Part shown: positions 1-14,000 of the stretch, piece by piece
Numbering within the stretch: position 1 is the first letter of the stretch
Layout: each line of letters opens with the position of its first letter
From: Anticarsia gemmatalis
Taxonomy: Eukaryota; Arthropoda; Insecta; Lepidoptera; Erebidae
Direction of reading: 5' to 3'
Length of the DNA stretch: 64,000 nucleotides
Assembly: GCF_050436995.1 (NCBI RefSeq)
Contig: NC_134747.1
Span: forward strand, 6,207,501-6,271,500
Notes under the pieces: generated by a model
Told to the model about the DNA's origin: nothing
Seen by the model: the letters and a program-made list of their open reading frames with translations, nothing else
Database searches by the model: none
Made by a program: the position numbers and the translations under genes

Positions 1-599
1 ATAAGGATATATGTATTATTGGTTATATCACCAGTTAAACATCACCCAACGAATTCAATGTTTTTTTAATACAGAAAAGTAGTTTTTGTGACTTAAATAA
101 AAAAGCTGGATATATGTCATCGCGGACTTTTTTGTAGAACTAATAAAGACCAATGTTTTTGCTATACATTGTTCTTACTTGTATCCAACGGTATAAGCGG
201 CACACGCACAAATGCAATCTTCAATTAGATTTTTTTTCTGACTTCTTGGACATAAATCGCTATAACTCAGCTAATATAGTTTCAATGTATTTCAATTATA
301 TATAAAAACCTGTCGGAGAAAATACTCTTTCTATTAGTGAAAACCGCATCAAAATCCGTTGCGTAGTTTTAAAGTTTTATGCATACGAAGGGACTACAGA
401 CAAAATGGGCGACTTTGTTTTATACTATGTAGTGACTAGCGTCATAATTTTGTACATTAACACTCTTATTCATAAAAATGTATGAAGTTATGAAAGGTTT
501 GTAAAGAGTTTTGTTTCTTTCACTCCTTAGCAAAATTAAAGAAAGAAAGCATATTGTAGTAGTTTTTTAACTAAAATAGGTTTATAGTGTAGTAAATTT
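1..599. other. 3' flank of CRAL-TRIO gene A, repeat-bearing
   Basis: No coding exon is visible here. The stretch lies downstream of the stop codon of CRAL-TRIO gene A and should hold its 3' UTR, but I found no AATAAA on the minus strand close to the stop. About 235-437 is occupied by a retrotransposon-tail repeat, listed separately. Confidence 0.6.
235..437 (+). mobile_element. Retrotransposon-tail repeat (non-LTR type)
   Basis: The core 'aaaaccgcatcaaaatccg' followed by 'gggcgactttgttttatact' recurs in the opposite orientation at about 45505-45640, where the same order of blocks is seen with scattered differences. Such blocks are common lepidopteran dispersed repeats, usually 5'-truncated tails of non-LTR retrotransposons. 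The boundaries are approximate and the family is not assigned. Confidence 0.6.
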
Positions 600-3500
600 T
601 CAGTCCACTTCAAGTTTGCGGAAGGAGCCTTCAATGCCGAACAACGTGGCAGAATTCTTGGGAATGCCGTCGGATCTCTTAGACTCATCGGATCGAGCCT
701 CCTCTTGTTGTAAGAACCAGTCGCGGTAACTCTCTACTTTAGCTTTCCAGTGATCTGCGAAAATTGCATTTTATCTGAGTTTCTCTATCCGTCATGGCGG
801 CAGTGTTGAAACATGGCTACATACAACTTGCACGAAAGTTTTTATGTCTCATTCTGCAATTACGCTTACAATTACTTGTTTTATTGATGACTGACAATCT
901 GAATGTTTTACTTAGTTAGTTCTAGTAGCTAACTAGGTAATACAAAGATATTTCAAGATTTCTCCTAATAATAAAGGTGCTAGTATATCCAAAAATTAAC
1001 TAGCCGTTCTGTTCTGATCCGTTAGCGTAATCGAAAAATAAAAATGTATCATCTCATTTGAATGAGGATAGTATTTTTTGAAGCACATGACTATTGTGGC
1101 TTTAATAAGTACAAAAGTGCGCCTATTTACTCCAGAATTGTTATTTATTTATAGATTATTCAACAAACTGTATACTAACTATGAACAATATGTACTTCTA
1201 ACTATAAATAACTAAATACTTGACATTTTATTGTGATAGATTACCACATACCTAATGCTAATCGGAAACAATATCCCCCAGTAAAATTCCTCTTTTTTTT
1301 ACTAAATTCTGCTCGCGCCTTTGTCCGTCAGAAAATATTTTGTAAAGAGACCAGTAGTAGTATGAAAATCTGGGTACCAAACTCCGTTCAATAGTTTGGG
1401 CCTGATTGAGTCATCAATATCAATCCAAACTTTTGCATTTATAACATAAATGAGAATGTTGTGTTTAAAATAACAAAAAATTCTAAATCTAGTTTCTAAC
1501 GTTGTCCCCTTACCTGTTAGTTCTTGTAATCCACCATCCGTCCCTCCGTATTCAACTGGTAAAATATTCTTTGGTATTGTTTTATACATATCACTATAAT
1601 TTTTATTATGAACTTTTATCTGTAAACAATAATACGGGAATTACAATTCTGTTGGTAAAATCCCTATATGCTTAAAACGATGTGTGGTATTTTTTAATAC
1701 CACAAGTTTTATCACTAGCAAAATCCGGTCGAAAATGTATTTTTGTCATTGTAGTGTTATTACGCTTTAATGATAATATTTGGGAAATATTTTTAAACTT
1801 AATCAAACGTTGATTTACTATAAATTACTTTTTAGTCTTTACTTTTTCACTGCAAGTTATAGGTCCTCTCCTAACGAACGCTTAGACGAAATAGGCTATA
1901 GGTCCGCGTCGAGTGACGTTAACCAAGAACGATTTATGTAATTTAAAGTAAAATCTTACTCTCTTTTTAAGTTTCTCTCCTAAAAATGACTTGAATATCG
2001 TATAAGCAGTTTCAAAGCCGACCGGGGTGTTTAAAATATGGTTGATCTTCATCCGCACCGGGAGCGCCTTCTCGAAGCATGATATGATCTTTTTCGCAAG
2101 CGCTGGAGTCCATTGACTTAGTACGGTGATTCCTACGTCTTTTAAATCAACTACAACTTCCTAAAATATAGAAAACTGATTTATTTATGTGGTAAAAGTT
2201 ACTATCTATCAATATAAAAGTTATGCTCTTGTGGACCCGATACAACAAAAGGAAATTCTTCTTAGTATAATTTAATAATAGTTTCCTATTAACGAAGAAA
2301 ATATAATAACAAAGTCTAAGTCAAAATCTGTATGGAGTTATGCATCTTTTTAAGTAAACATGTATTAAATATCTTGTAGTTTGTAGCAAACAAAAAAATG
2401 ACACCATTCCTCATAGAATATTTTGCAGTCATACCTCACCAGCTACAGTAAAATTGTCATCTTCAAGCATGAGTATCTCAGTGACCATGAACGCTACTTT
2501 TATCAAGTCTGACAGGTGGTACTTAGACGGGTCGAAGATGCCTAGCCTCATGATGCATGACCGAGGAGCGTCTTCCTTCGGGCAGTTCTTTAATGGTAAG
2601 AAAACCCTGAAAAAAAACCATATTATTCAGCAATAATGCAAGGAATGCAGTCTTCATTTTTGCAAAGTGTGGAGCGAAATAACTCAGTGTGGAGCCCAAG
2701 GATCCATTTTTTTTATTTGCCCTGTAGAAAGTCTTACAAACCGAGACGTATTCTCTTGCTGTGGTTTAACCGTACTTATCAGTATTTTACCTATTCCGAA
2801 GTCCTCAAGTTCTAAAGAACATTGGTCAGACTGAATTAACCTCGGCCCAAACCACAAACAAAAGCTAGCTAGTGTACAAAAATAAAAGAAAACCAGAATT
2901 TGTAGCCAACAATTCTACATTTTAGTTGGAAGTGGCCACTGCTCCACTTTCCTCATTTAGTCAACATCGATTAGACGCCGGGTAAAAATATTTCCTTACC
3001 CGAGCTTGAGTATTTCTTGAATTCTAGCCCCGCAGGGATCCTTGTCCGCAAAGAATTCTGGTACTATGGTTTTTAAAGTGTAGTACATTTCCATCTTCTC
3101 TTTGCATCTTTCTAGGCTGAATTTTGATCCACGTAAAAATGCGATAAGCCATTGGTCAGCTGGAAAACACATTTTGCGATAAATTCATATAAAAAAAATA
3201 ATTATTAAAGGTAACCATATTTTAGGTTTAGGTTCTTTAAATTTTTCTTTAATCTATATTTAACAAAATGCGACATATGGCGACATCTATGCCAATAGAC
3301 ACGTAACTTTTTGTGTCTTGGCAACAACCAATCGTAGCATATCGTAGCGCATTGTAGCGGAACATGGTACTTATTTCTACCGATACAAAATAGATGGCGC
3401 TGTAATATTTTTTTGTAATTTAAATGTATTTGCTGCTATTCATAGGCTATTTCAACTACTATGTTATCGACCATCAGGCTATTAACTATTTTTTTCATAC

Positions 3501-3732
3501 AAACGCCTTTATCATTAGTCTAATCATTTTAAACAACAAATCTCATAGCATTGTTTTATGCAGGAAAAAATAATTGAAATATTTACTCACTTGGTTGAAC
3601 TAATTCTAAATGTGATTGCTTTTTTAACCATTCTCTAATTGCTGCGATATCTGAAGCAACTCTTTGTGGTTTTTCATTTATTTCTTTTTCTGCTTTCTTC
3701 GCTAGAGCACCTGATAACTGTCGCACAGTCAT
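600..3732 (-). CDS. CRAL-TRIO lipid-transfer protein A (alpha-tocopherol transfer protein-like), 311 aa
   Basis: Six exons, in translation order: 3591-3732, 3000-3159, 2435-2606, 1960-2160, 1514-1619, 600-754. They total 936 nt with stop TGA at 600-602, and every junction is GT-AG and keeps frame. The family binds small hydrophobic molecules in a closed pocket and moves them between membranes; the ligand cannot be told from sequence. The CRAL-TRIO N-terminal motif DQWLIAFLRGSKFSLER starts at residue 49. The lipid-binding domain covers roughly residues 95-260 and includes LEDDNFTVAGEE and VVVDLKDVG. The C-terminus LFGIEGSFRKLEVD matches its three neighbours. No signal peptide or membrane segment is evident, so it is probably cytosolic. 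The start is the only ATG giving the conserved MTVRQLSGALAKKAEKE beginning. Its intron layout differs from the paralogues: the third intron falls after AGE, and two introns shared by B, C and D are missing. Length is normal for the family. Confidence 0.93.
3160..3590. other. Intron 1 of CRAL-TRIO gene A
   Basis: The intron is 431 bp with GTGAGT donor and TTTTCCAG acceptor on the minus strand. It contains a block at about 3268-3410 with repeated short words (atggcgacatctatgcc, cgtagcatatcgtagcgc, agatggcgctgta) that look like the remains of a small dispersed repeat. No coding potential is seen. Confidence 0.5.
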
Positions 3733-6700
3733 TCTTCTTTTATTGTTGAAGCACTGTAATCACCAATGGCTTGAATTAAAAGTCTTGCAGGAATTTATCT
3801 AGTTTTCAAGAGATAATACTTGGGAATTCCACACATAGGTATACTTGCTAAAAATAATTTGATTATATCTAAAGAAATGATTCATTATTGTTCGATAAAC
3901 ATTCAGCAATATCATAAAATAAAACCGGCTTCAGGCTTTAAACTGAAGTATGCTTATCAACATTTTGTGAAAACTGAAAAAAGGAGGTTACTAATGTACT
4001 TATTTTTGTTGGGTTGATATCATTCCAACATCAATTTGCAAAAAACGAGACGACGGAAAGTTTTTGATTTGAATTTAAAATACCTAATTAGTAAAGTCTT
4101 CTGCCCCGAAATCAAATAGAAATTACGAAAAATTGGGAAGGCGGACTAACAAAGTAGTTTCACAAAAACTAAGTTCTTTATTAAAGTGAATTTATTTACA
4201 TTTTAATGGCAACCTTCGAGGCGTTTTAAATTGTGGCTACAAAAATAGAATAATTAGTGCTAAAAACTGCTCTACATCCTTTAATTAGCTGGATAATTAT
4301 CACTTATTCGTTCCTTGAATCTTTTGTACATGTAAATTACATATCATTTGCGACTTAATAAAAGTACAAAGAAACCTCATCGAGGGGCGTCTAGATTTAT
4401 TTTAAACATGAATCAAGAGTTGTATTTTTCCTGTTAATTTAGTGGTCTCATTCCTATAACATACAAGTTAGCTAAATACTCTCAGTGTAAACGCAATTAC
4501 AATATAATCAGTGATTAGATAACACCGTACGGTTGCTACAATATAACGAGGTTATCCGCTAAACATTTGAAGACACCGACATGGATTATGATTAAGGAAA
4601 ATTATGAAAATAGACATTAACTGCCAACGACATAAAAAATGCCTAAATTCATGCTATATTTAGCCAACACTAAAAGAAAATTTGTATTCTTTCTCTTTCG
4701 TTCTTTCTCAGTCATCAAAAAAGACTGATGAAAATGTCTCTGTAGTAGAGAGACAACTAAAAATATTTATTTTTTAAGATCAGTGATATGCAGATTGCAG
4801 AATATTTCAGATTTTTAGTAATCAAGGTTTTGAAAGTATACCTTATTTTGAACATTTTTTTAAATTACTTGTTATAAATACTTATGCAATTGACCAACGT
4901 TATAATAACAATAGTGACAAAATGGTTTTTAAACAGTTCCTTACAATTCCTTTTACTATTATCACCATTAGCAAAGTAAGCATATCAATTGGCGCGGCAG
5001 TCAATTTACGACCAACATTAAAAATATATATCTACGAATTATACGCGCTATCCTAATTAGGTGTCTCACAGGGAAAAAGTATTCACTTAAACGTGCTTAA
5101 ACAGCTCCAATGCACAACGAATAATTAAATAATATTATGTACCTAGGTAGCTTGTTTCTACTAATTAATTATAATACTTTAAGTAGGTAGTTAGAATTAA
5201 CTAATGGGATGAAGACAGGAGATCGTATAAAAAAAAATAGACAGGAACTAAAAACGAAAATGTACTATTAAACAATATGTCTCCTAAAGTAACACTAAAT
5301 TGATTTCTAATTAATTAATTACCTCTTATTACTGTTGACACTGAAATTATTCCATAACTGGTCACTGAACGAAACAAGGATTCATTTCAAGGTAATATCC
5401 CTTATTCTCTTATAAAATAAATTATGTTTAATAGCTATTCAGGCACCATTTACTTTCTAAGCACGTATTACAATGTGCGATACAGTTAACCTTAATATTG
5501 ACCTCTGGCATCTAATAATAACTAATATGAACTTTGACTGGAACTTTCACGTTGCATTTATCTCAATCTAAAATCTATTACGAGAGGTCACATGAAAGTT
5601 GTCTTTAAACTATAATAAATTACGTCTATTAACTAAAAACCTATTCTTAAAAAGTATTCTTATCGTTCAAAATAGTGGAAAGCCTTGTACGCAAAGTACC
5701 CGGCTGGTGGAGGTATAGAAAAATCATAATTTAGAACACTAGTAGTACGCAAGAGTACGCAGCTGATAGCTGTTTAATACAGCTGCATCATTTTAGGAAA
5801 TACACAGAAATGTTAATTAAAATCTCGATACATTTTACATACCAAGACTCTTTACTATAGAACTTTAACTATCACAATCACACACGTAACTAAACAAATA
5901 AAAAAACTAACCTTAGCCGCAAAAAATCCGAATTCACTAAACCATACAGTCAAACCATCCGCACTGTACTGTTAGTTTCCTTATCGTACTAGTTTACTGC
6001 CTTCCTCCTAATATGTTGCATTGATAATTGTAGTTCACCGTTTTGAACTGTGTTACCTCGTTCCTGATTAAGAACACTATATAAACAACAAACTGTGTTA
6101 CAGTCTACGCCACTACGTAATGTTTATTCACTGATTCATCTCTTAAAACTAACGTAGATTATCTAACCTAACTCGTGTTGGTTAATTAATATTCATATTA
6201 CCGTGTCAATTAAGAAACAGTTATCTCCTTAGCGATGGCTTCGACGCAGGTGCAAGCCACTGACGTATGTTAATACTTTTGAAACTAAAAGATAATGTTT
6301 GGTTTTTCAATGTGTTTTTGAAGGTTTCGTTCAAACAATGTGCGATATGCTTCAGTCAATATGAGTAGAATTAGTGTATTCCTATTTACATTTCTTGATT
6401 CTAAAAAATAGTGGTTTTTATTCGTTTACGAAATGTTTGTCTGGAAATGTTAAGTTTTCAATGTGATTGAATTATAGAAGATAGTGGAGTATACGCTGGA
6501 AATTGTGCTTAGATTTCTATGATTCGTGTATTTTTACAGTAGTTTTCTTGTCTCTCGAAGATGGCGCTTATAATAATACGCTCAGCCTACTCTGGTAACA
6601 CATTTCTGGTAAAAATAGTTAATAAACAAAAATGTAGCATAAAAGCAAAATTTTAAATTGTTAACAATCTTTTCCCATTTATTCAGACATTAATCGCGTA

Positions 6701-6968
6701 TACAGTTGTGAAAATCATATTTATGTATATTTGATTACAAAAACGCCTTCTTTATGAAAACGTAAACAGCTCGTGATGTGTTTTGCTAATAAAAACCATC
6801 AGGTTTACACCACGCTCTACTTTACTCGATGTATGTATTTCTGTCTACAAAGTGACGCGTGTAAAAATATCTTGTGTTTTATCTTTATCTTTAAAGGTGT
6901 ATTCACACTGCTGTTATATTTTGGAACAAAATGCATTAAACCGACGTAGTTTAATTCTTATATCATAT
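3733..6968. other. Intergenic region between CRAL-TRIO genes A and B, proximal part
   Basis: AT-rich sequence upstream of gene A that should hold its promoter and any non-coding first exon; neither can be pinned down by eye. The short open frames here have no recognisable protein features. No strong repeat structure was noticed. Confidence 0.5.
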
Positions 6969-7245
6969 ACTAGCTGACCCGCGCAACTTCGCTTGCGTCA
7001 CATAAGAGAGCATGGGACATAATTTTCCTCGTTTTTGTAACATTTTTCTTTGCTACTCCGCTCCTAATGGCCGTAGCGTGATGTTATATAGCCTAAAGCC
7101 TTCCTCGATAAATGGTCTATCTAACACTGAAATAATTTTTCAAATTGGACCAGTAGTTCCTGAGATTAGCGCATTCAAACAAACAAACAATCAAACCAAC
7201 AAACTCTTCATCTTTATAATATTCTTATATTCTTATATCATATAT
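6969..7245 (+). mobile_element. CTAGCTGACC-type retrotransposon-tail repeat, copy 1
   Basis: The copy begins with 'ctagctgacccgcgcaactt', passes through 'ctactccgctcctaatgg' and 'gttcctgagattagcgca', and ends in an A-rich 'caaacaaacaa' stretch followed by 'ctttataatatt'. The same order is seen at 10176-10430 and 24681-24932, with a variant on the other strand at 46803-47020. This head and tail pattern is widespread in Lepidoptera and fits 5'-truncated non-LTR retrotransposon ends. The copy carries no open reading frame of its own. Confidence 0.75.
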
Positions 7246-8041
7246 TTGTAAGTATTTGTTGTATGTTGCTTGTGCATTAATATTGTCGCAGAAGCAGCTT
7301 TAGACGAATTGTTGTTTACTTAGATGTGATTGCATAGCGCAGAATCGGATGGATATGTTCATAAACAGAATAAAAATATCAAATTGTTTCTAATCTATTA
7401 TCCTATAATATAAATTAAGTTTATTCGACTGTTCCTCAAGTTAAATTTATCACGGCAGTATATTGTTACAACAAAGAACTTTTCGCGATAGAATATTACC
7501 ATTGGTCACAAATGTTTTATAAACTGCTCTATAAAGAGTAAATGCGATGTAGCTGTACCATAACAAGAGGAGAATAGCTACAAGTGAGTGCACGGGTGCA
7601 ATGACCGATTTGAAGGTACACACTACACATGCAACACCTGGAGAACTAAAATTAAGGAGATTTGTTTATTTTTCTTTTTGTATTTCGACTTTGATGACGG
7701 TCAAACCTTTTGTGGTTCAAGGAGGTTCAAAAACATGTCTGTACATTTTTAAGTTTCTCAGATTTGCTGCCGTCATACTCGATGTGGAGATATTTTTTAA
7801 AGTGATGTAATGTAAAGATAGTTGAGAGAACCTTGTGTTTTAATGTTTAACGAAATCCTTACAGAAGTGATTGTTTCGTTTCTGGCAAACCCCAAGGGGA
7901 AGGACTGTGAGAATTTATATAATTATACGGACACGATGCGATAAAATAAAAAAAAGACTGACTAAGAAATAAATGATTTACTTTATTAAAACAAAGAATT
8001 ATTTAGGCAAGTATGGCAGTTATAACATTATTCAAATTACT
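7246..8041. other. 3' flank of CRAL-TRIO gene B with polyadenylation signal
   Basis: This lies downstream of the stop codon of gene B. On the minus strand an AATAAA (plus strand tttatt at 7982-7987) sits about 55 nt after the stop and is the likely polyadenylation signal. No coding region is recognised in the rest. Confidence 0.55.
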
Positions 8042-11000
8042 TCAGTCTATATCAAGTTTTCTAAAGGATCCTTCCGCCATGAGATCAGCGGCGACCGGTG
8101 CTCCGATGCGTCTGGACTCGTCTGTTCCCAGGCGTTCTTCTTCTTGCATCCATGGTTGATATTCTTTCATTTTCGACACCCAGTATTCTGTATAAAGTTT
8201 ACAATACAATAAAATATGTGTATATGATCTCAATAGTGCGTCTTTAAAAAAAGATCTGGGACGCGCAAGTTTCAACTCAGAATTTGGTCAAATTGATATA
8301 CCGATTCGAAAGGAACACAACTCGATTCCCTGTCGCGTCAACACTACGTATGACTGATTTCAATGTAAAATTAATGGCTTCTTCATTTTAGATATTTTAT
8401 TGCTGTAAGTACCATGTAAATTATTTTCTCATCATTGAGAAACCAAAAACATTGTCAAAATAAATTCTTTGACTTTGTACAATCTTAAAATATTTTACGA
8501 TCCTTTGTAAGTAAAAAAACAATATAATTGTTTGTTTACTCCAATTCCTGTTTGTCTTCATCGAACATTTTGTACCGAATTTTGACCTACAATAAATGAC
8601 GTAGGAAAATGATCTGTGAAGTAGGTCATTTAACTATAAAGAAGGTATATTATAAATAACTATGAACTTGGTATAGCCTGACGTCAGACTAGTGAGTCGA
8701 TGTTCCGTAGACATGTAAATTAATGGCCTCAATCACCATGGAAGAATCAGTTCAAGGGCATTTTCTCGGACACGATACTGATCGCTCTATTTAACAACTG
8801 ACTAACAAAGAACGATTACGTGACTTGGACTTTTTCACCACTTGAATTGAATACGGGCTTCGGATACAATGCTGCCGAACGCCTTTTATCCAAATGCCAA
8901 CTTAGTAGCGAAAAATATGTATTTACTAGGAACTTCGACCCAGAATAATAAATATTTAGTTATAATACTGCTCTACTCATGTACATTTTGTTTTTCTTAT
9001 AGCCTTTTGTAAGTCCCACTGCTGGGCAAACATCTCCCCTCTTTCTTTCCAAATCTATCTGTATTTTCGTACCTTACAAGACATAAATATATAAACTAAA
9101 AAACATATAGAACATAGTTCTCAAAACTTACGTGCTACTGGCACCACGCCGGCACATATGTACATAATAGGTATATAGGAAGTGTATTAAGTCAAATATC
9201 TACATTCTAGCCAACATTATACCAACATATACCAACCTGTAATTTCGGCGATGCTAGCACCAGTACCGTCGTATTCTTTGGGAATTATTTCTTTAGGTAT
9301 ATGCTCTACCAATTCTTCGTGAGTTTTGTGAATTTTCAACTGGAAAAACATAAAAACATATAAATAAGTATCATTGCAGTTCGATAATCACGATAGACTT
9401 AAAAATCTTACAAATGTTATCCAACTTTTAAATAAAATTTGGCATAACATATTAACTATATTGGCTAATTGACCTCCAATGCACCGAAAGAGATTTTTAT
9501 TTTCAACTTGTTAGATATGAATCAGTTATATAAGGTTGTCGTTTAAAAAAATAGTTTTAAGAAGTACTTTTACTTTGAGCAATATCCAGTCAACAAACTT
9601 TTTCATTTTTGTTCCAATACCTGATATTCCTATCAACCTATTTTCATAATTTTGACTGAAGCATACATAAATAATGTAATTAATTGATATTTACCCTTTG
9701 CTTAGCTTTTTCATTGAGGAAAGCTGAGATCCATGTGAAGATCTTTTCTATGCCGGACGGTAAGTTCATGTGATGGTTGCCCTTCAACCGAAGTGGCATA
9801 GAGTCCTAAAAAAGGCATCACATAATATTAATATAATTTTTTTGGAGAAGGTAAGGGACAACAAAAACTAATTAAGTTTCTGACACAGATGGTCCAAAAT
9901 ACAATACTTATTTTAAAAGAACATGTTTTTAGTGAAATAAAGTTTTGTACTGAATCACACATTGTATAGATGTTACATTATAAACGTACTTGAGCTACTG
10001 CAACCATTTTCTTAAGTAAAGGTGGAGCTTGCGCCAGGTGAGTCATCGTAACGCCTTCATAGTCGACTACAATTTTTGTACCTAGGATTGAAGCGACATC
10101 ATCTTCTACCACCAAAATCTGAAAAGGTGATAACATTTGTTAAGACTTTTGGAACCTATTGAATTTCATAAATAACTAGCTGACCCGCGCAACTTCGCTT
10201 GCGTCACCTAAGAGAATGAGTCAAATTTTTCCCCGTTTTTGTAACATTTTTCGTTGCTACTCCGCTCCTAATGACCGTAGCGTTATGTTATATAGCCTAT
10301 AGCCTTCCTCGATAAATGGGCTATCTAACACTGAAAGAATTTTTCAAATCGGACCAGTAGTTCCTGAGATTAGCGCGTTCAAACAAACAAACAAACAAAC
10401 TCTTCAGCTTTATAATATTAGTAAGTATAGATGTTTATGGACGTTTATGGATTTTAGTAAATATTCAGAAAACCCTGATTCTAACGAATGACATATTAGT
10501 ATTGCAACTGCTTATTTATTGATTTAGAAATAAGGTTTGTAGCGCGAGTCTGTACAATCGGTACTGTCGAGTATCGAGTTTGACATTTCAATGTACCGCA
10601 AAAATAATTCCTTCAGCGCCCGCTAGAGGCGCTCATCAGATTTTCCTGCAAAATTGCTCGATAGCTAGCCAGTTGTCGAGATTCACTCTACTACTCATGA
10701 CCTAATAATACATTACACCATTAGTCATAGCCGGAACGGATATGATACTAGGTTCAAGTAGCACAATTCATCGTAATCAGAAACGATAGTTATTTGATTT
10801 GATAGTGATAAACATCTGTACAAGTTGGAAAGTCCACTACATTAATCGCTGGTATAGTGTGTCAATGCAACTGAATAACCGCTAATACCTACTTCATAAT
10901 TCACGCAACAAATATTTTATCCGTTTCTGACTCCAGGTTCTTAATTTAACCCTGTATACATTAAATATGCATATATAAATTCACATCTTTCTCCCAACGA

Positions 11001-14000
11001 TGTAGACAGGAACTAAATAACGCTACTTGTTACGATCCCTTCAAGACTCTTTATCTTTATTCGCATCCATACATATTGATGTAATATTGTTCTATGATTT
11101 AAAATAGAGTTCTATGTAAGTTATATTTCAGGCGAATGAAGCCCTGTGTAGAATCTAGTCAGTTATAACACTGAGAACAAACAGGGTGCATTTCCGAAAA
11201 CGCAAGTGTTTTACTGAAAGTGCAAGCGAAACTTGACCTTCGTTGACAATGTTCTGTATGACCCTGGAAAATGTTCTGGAAACGAGTTTCCTTTCCCTTT
11301 TTATTTAATTTACTATAATTGTGTATAAGTACACATTATGTAATTATTATGTGCCGTAAAGTACCTAATAACTGAACAGCATGTATTTATGACGTTCAAT
11401 CTAAGTGTTTAATGTATACGGGATATACATATAATAGAATACGGGAATTAACGCGAACACGCATTTTACCTTAAATAATTCCCGTATTCTATTATACATC
11501 AAACATGCAACGCGAGAGTTTAAAAGTTACAATAAAAGTGTGTTACGAGGTTGTTTGAATGCTAGGTAACATCCGTAATTTCTATACAAATAGGCGTTCC
11601 TTTCAGGCAAATATGGGGTCTAGACACAATTTATATTCATAGGCGACATAGGCGTTGTATTCAATGTTTCCTTTTTAAAATGAGTAAGTATTGAAGGTTC
11701 GTATGTAGAATGTATTGTATCTTATGTACAAGGATAAAACTGCAAGAAAACCTGAATCCTAAAGGTTTTTTGTTAAGTTGTTGTTACGTAAGCAGGTAGT
11801 TGATTACGAGTTTACCTTCCCATACTCGGTCACGACCCTAATTTTCGGAGAGACCCGGGCTCAATTGCTTTTTTATAATATTTGTAGTACTGGTGACAGA
11901 AAGTAGCACTTTTACTAACAATATAATGATAACCGATTTGAAAAACTCTTTGTACTCATAACACACATTGCCATGTCACGGGTTACTATAAGACTAGGAC
12001 TTATCTCAGAGAAGGAATCCACGACCGGATTAAATACCAATTCGAAAAACATGCATTATTTAGGTCAAGAAGTGTGTTTATTACCAACCGAAAGTTAATT
12101 TACAGTCAAAACATGAAAGAATATTATAATAAACGTTAATTAATGAATGGAAATAATACGAGAATTATTTACCTGTACTAAATAATACAGCATGCACATA
12201 ACATCAGCCACGCTGTGTGTAGCGGGATTGTAGACGCCACCTCTGATGAGGATCACGCGAGGAAACATCTTGTCCTTCGGCTTTGGCAGTACAAGCACTG
12301 ATCTGAAAACAAATAACATTATAAAATCTGCGCTAAAATTAGTAAAAAATTGCCATATACTGAAATATTATAAAATAATCTTATTATTTCCTTTATTCAA
12401 AAATACATCTTATTTTTTGAGTCAGTGTCCATGGAAACTGGTTTTTGAAAATCATTGTTTTTAATGAGATCCAAAACGCCTTGTATTATAAACAATAATA
12501 TGGATGCTGCCACGTTTAAAAGAACATTGATTAAATATCAAAATAACAATTGTTTTATATACATATAATATATTATTTCAAGTCGGTAATCAGCCTCGGT
12601 GCACAGATGATCCTTGAAAAAAAACAGGATTTTTGATAGTAAATCTTTTTGATAAAAATCTTGTAAAAGAATACACAGGACTTGAATGGCTATTTCTAGC
12701 CATTGTGCGTCATTATATTAAAGATTAAATAAGCCCTGGCTGAGTCAAAAAATATATATTTTATAAATTAAGTGTTTATTTTGTTAGAAATGTCTACTTG
12801 AAGAGTTTATTAACTGGTAATTCGTTACAGGTTTTATCAATTTCCTCGAGCACCACTTTAAAATTATCAGTAAGTACTGCACTCTCGCTTTATTAATTTC
12901 CACTGCAAAAGTGTATTATAAAATATAGTAATTATTACCATACTACGAGTTTAGCGTGCATACTATATCAGTTGGCTGATAATGAAAAAATCGTAACATT
13001 AATACGACTAGTGTAATATCAATAAGCGCATTTAAAAATACTATATAGACACACCCAAATATGATCAAAGTAGCCTTATTGTGGCAAATTGTGCCTGCCG
13101 CTTAAAATTATTAATTATTTTTCTAATACAGAAGGAACTTCATAAGGCTTTTTCATTTTAAAAATAGGACTTAGTGCCGATCCCACATCGTAAAGGGGAA
13201 GAAAAGTGTTAAGAGCCAGTTGGACATCTTACGAACTATTGTCATGTGACTGCTAAATAAAGTATGAACAGCAAATGTATGGAAATAACTGTCTAGATTA
13301 GAGAGAAGAAACATTTATTTAGTAACTCGCCTTAGTCTTTCGAAATTACTCTTCATAAGTTTATCCAGAGGTTGTGAAACCGCCTGTTAAATATATTAGA
13401 TATTATATATTCGCTTAGCCTTTGTTCCAAACTTTGTTGGAGTCAGCTTCCAGTCTCACCGGATGCAGCTGGATACCAGTGTTTTACATGGAGCGACTGC
13501 CTATCTGACCTCCACAACCCAGTTACTTAGGTATTAACACGATACCCTTCGGTAAGGCTGGTTATCAGACTTTCAAGCTTCTGACTACTGTTAACGACTG
13601 TCAAAGATCTTCGAAAATGACAGCCGGGACCCACAATTTAACGTGCCTTCCGAAACACAGAGGAACTCGATATGTATAAGATGGTCACCCATCCACGGAA
13701 CAACCTCGGCAAGTGTAGCTTAACCTCAGAGATCGATCCGGCTGTTGTAAACTAAGCCACGAGCTCCTCATTATTAGTGACTAATCGGCTTTTTATTCAT
13801 CCAAAATAATCTTATCTAAATTCGTTTTAGTAGTTACATACCCAAGTCTAAAGAAGTCAATGAACTTAGGATCGGTGGGTCTAATTCTTAGTGTGATGTC
13901 AGGAGCCGTGGTCCGCAGCGTGTAGTACAGATCCAGCTTCTTCTTGACTCGCTCGAGACTGAACTTGCAACCCCTCAACAAGGCTATTAACCACTGATCG

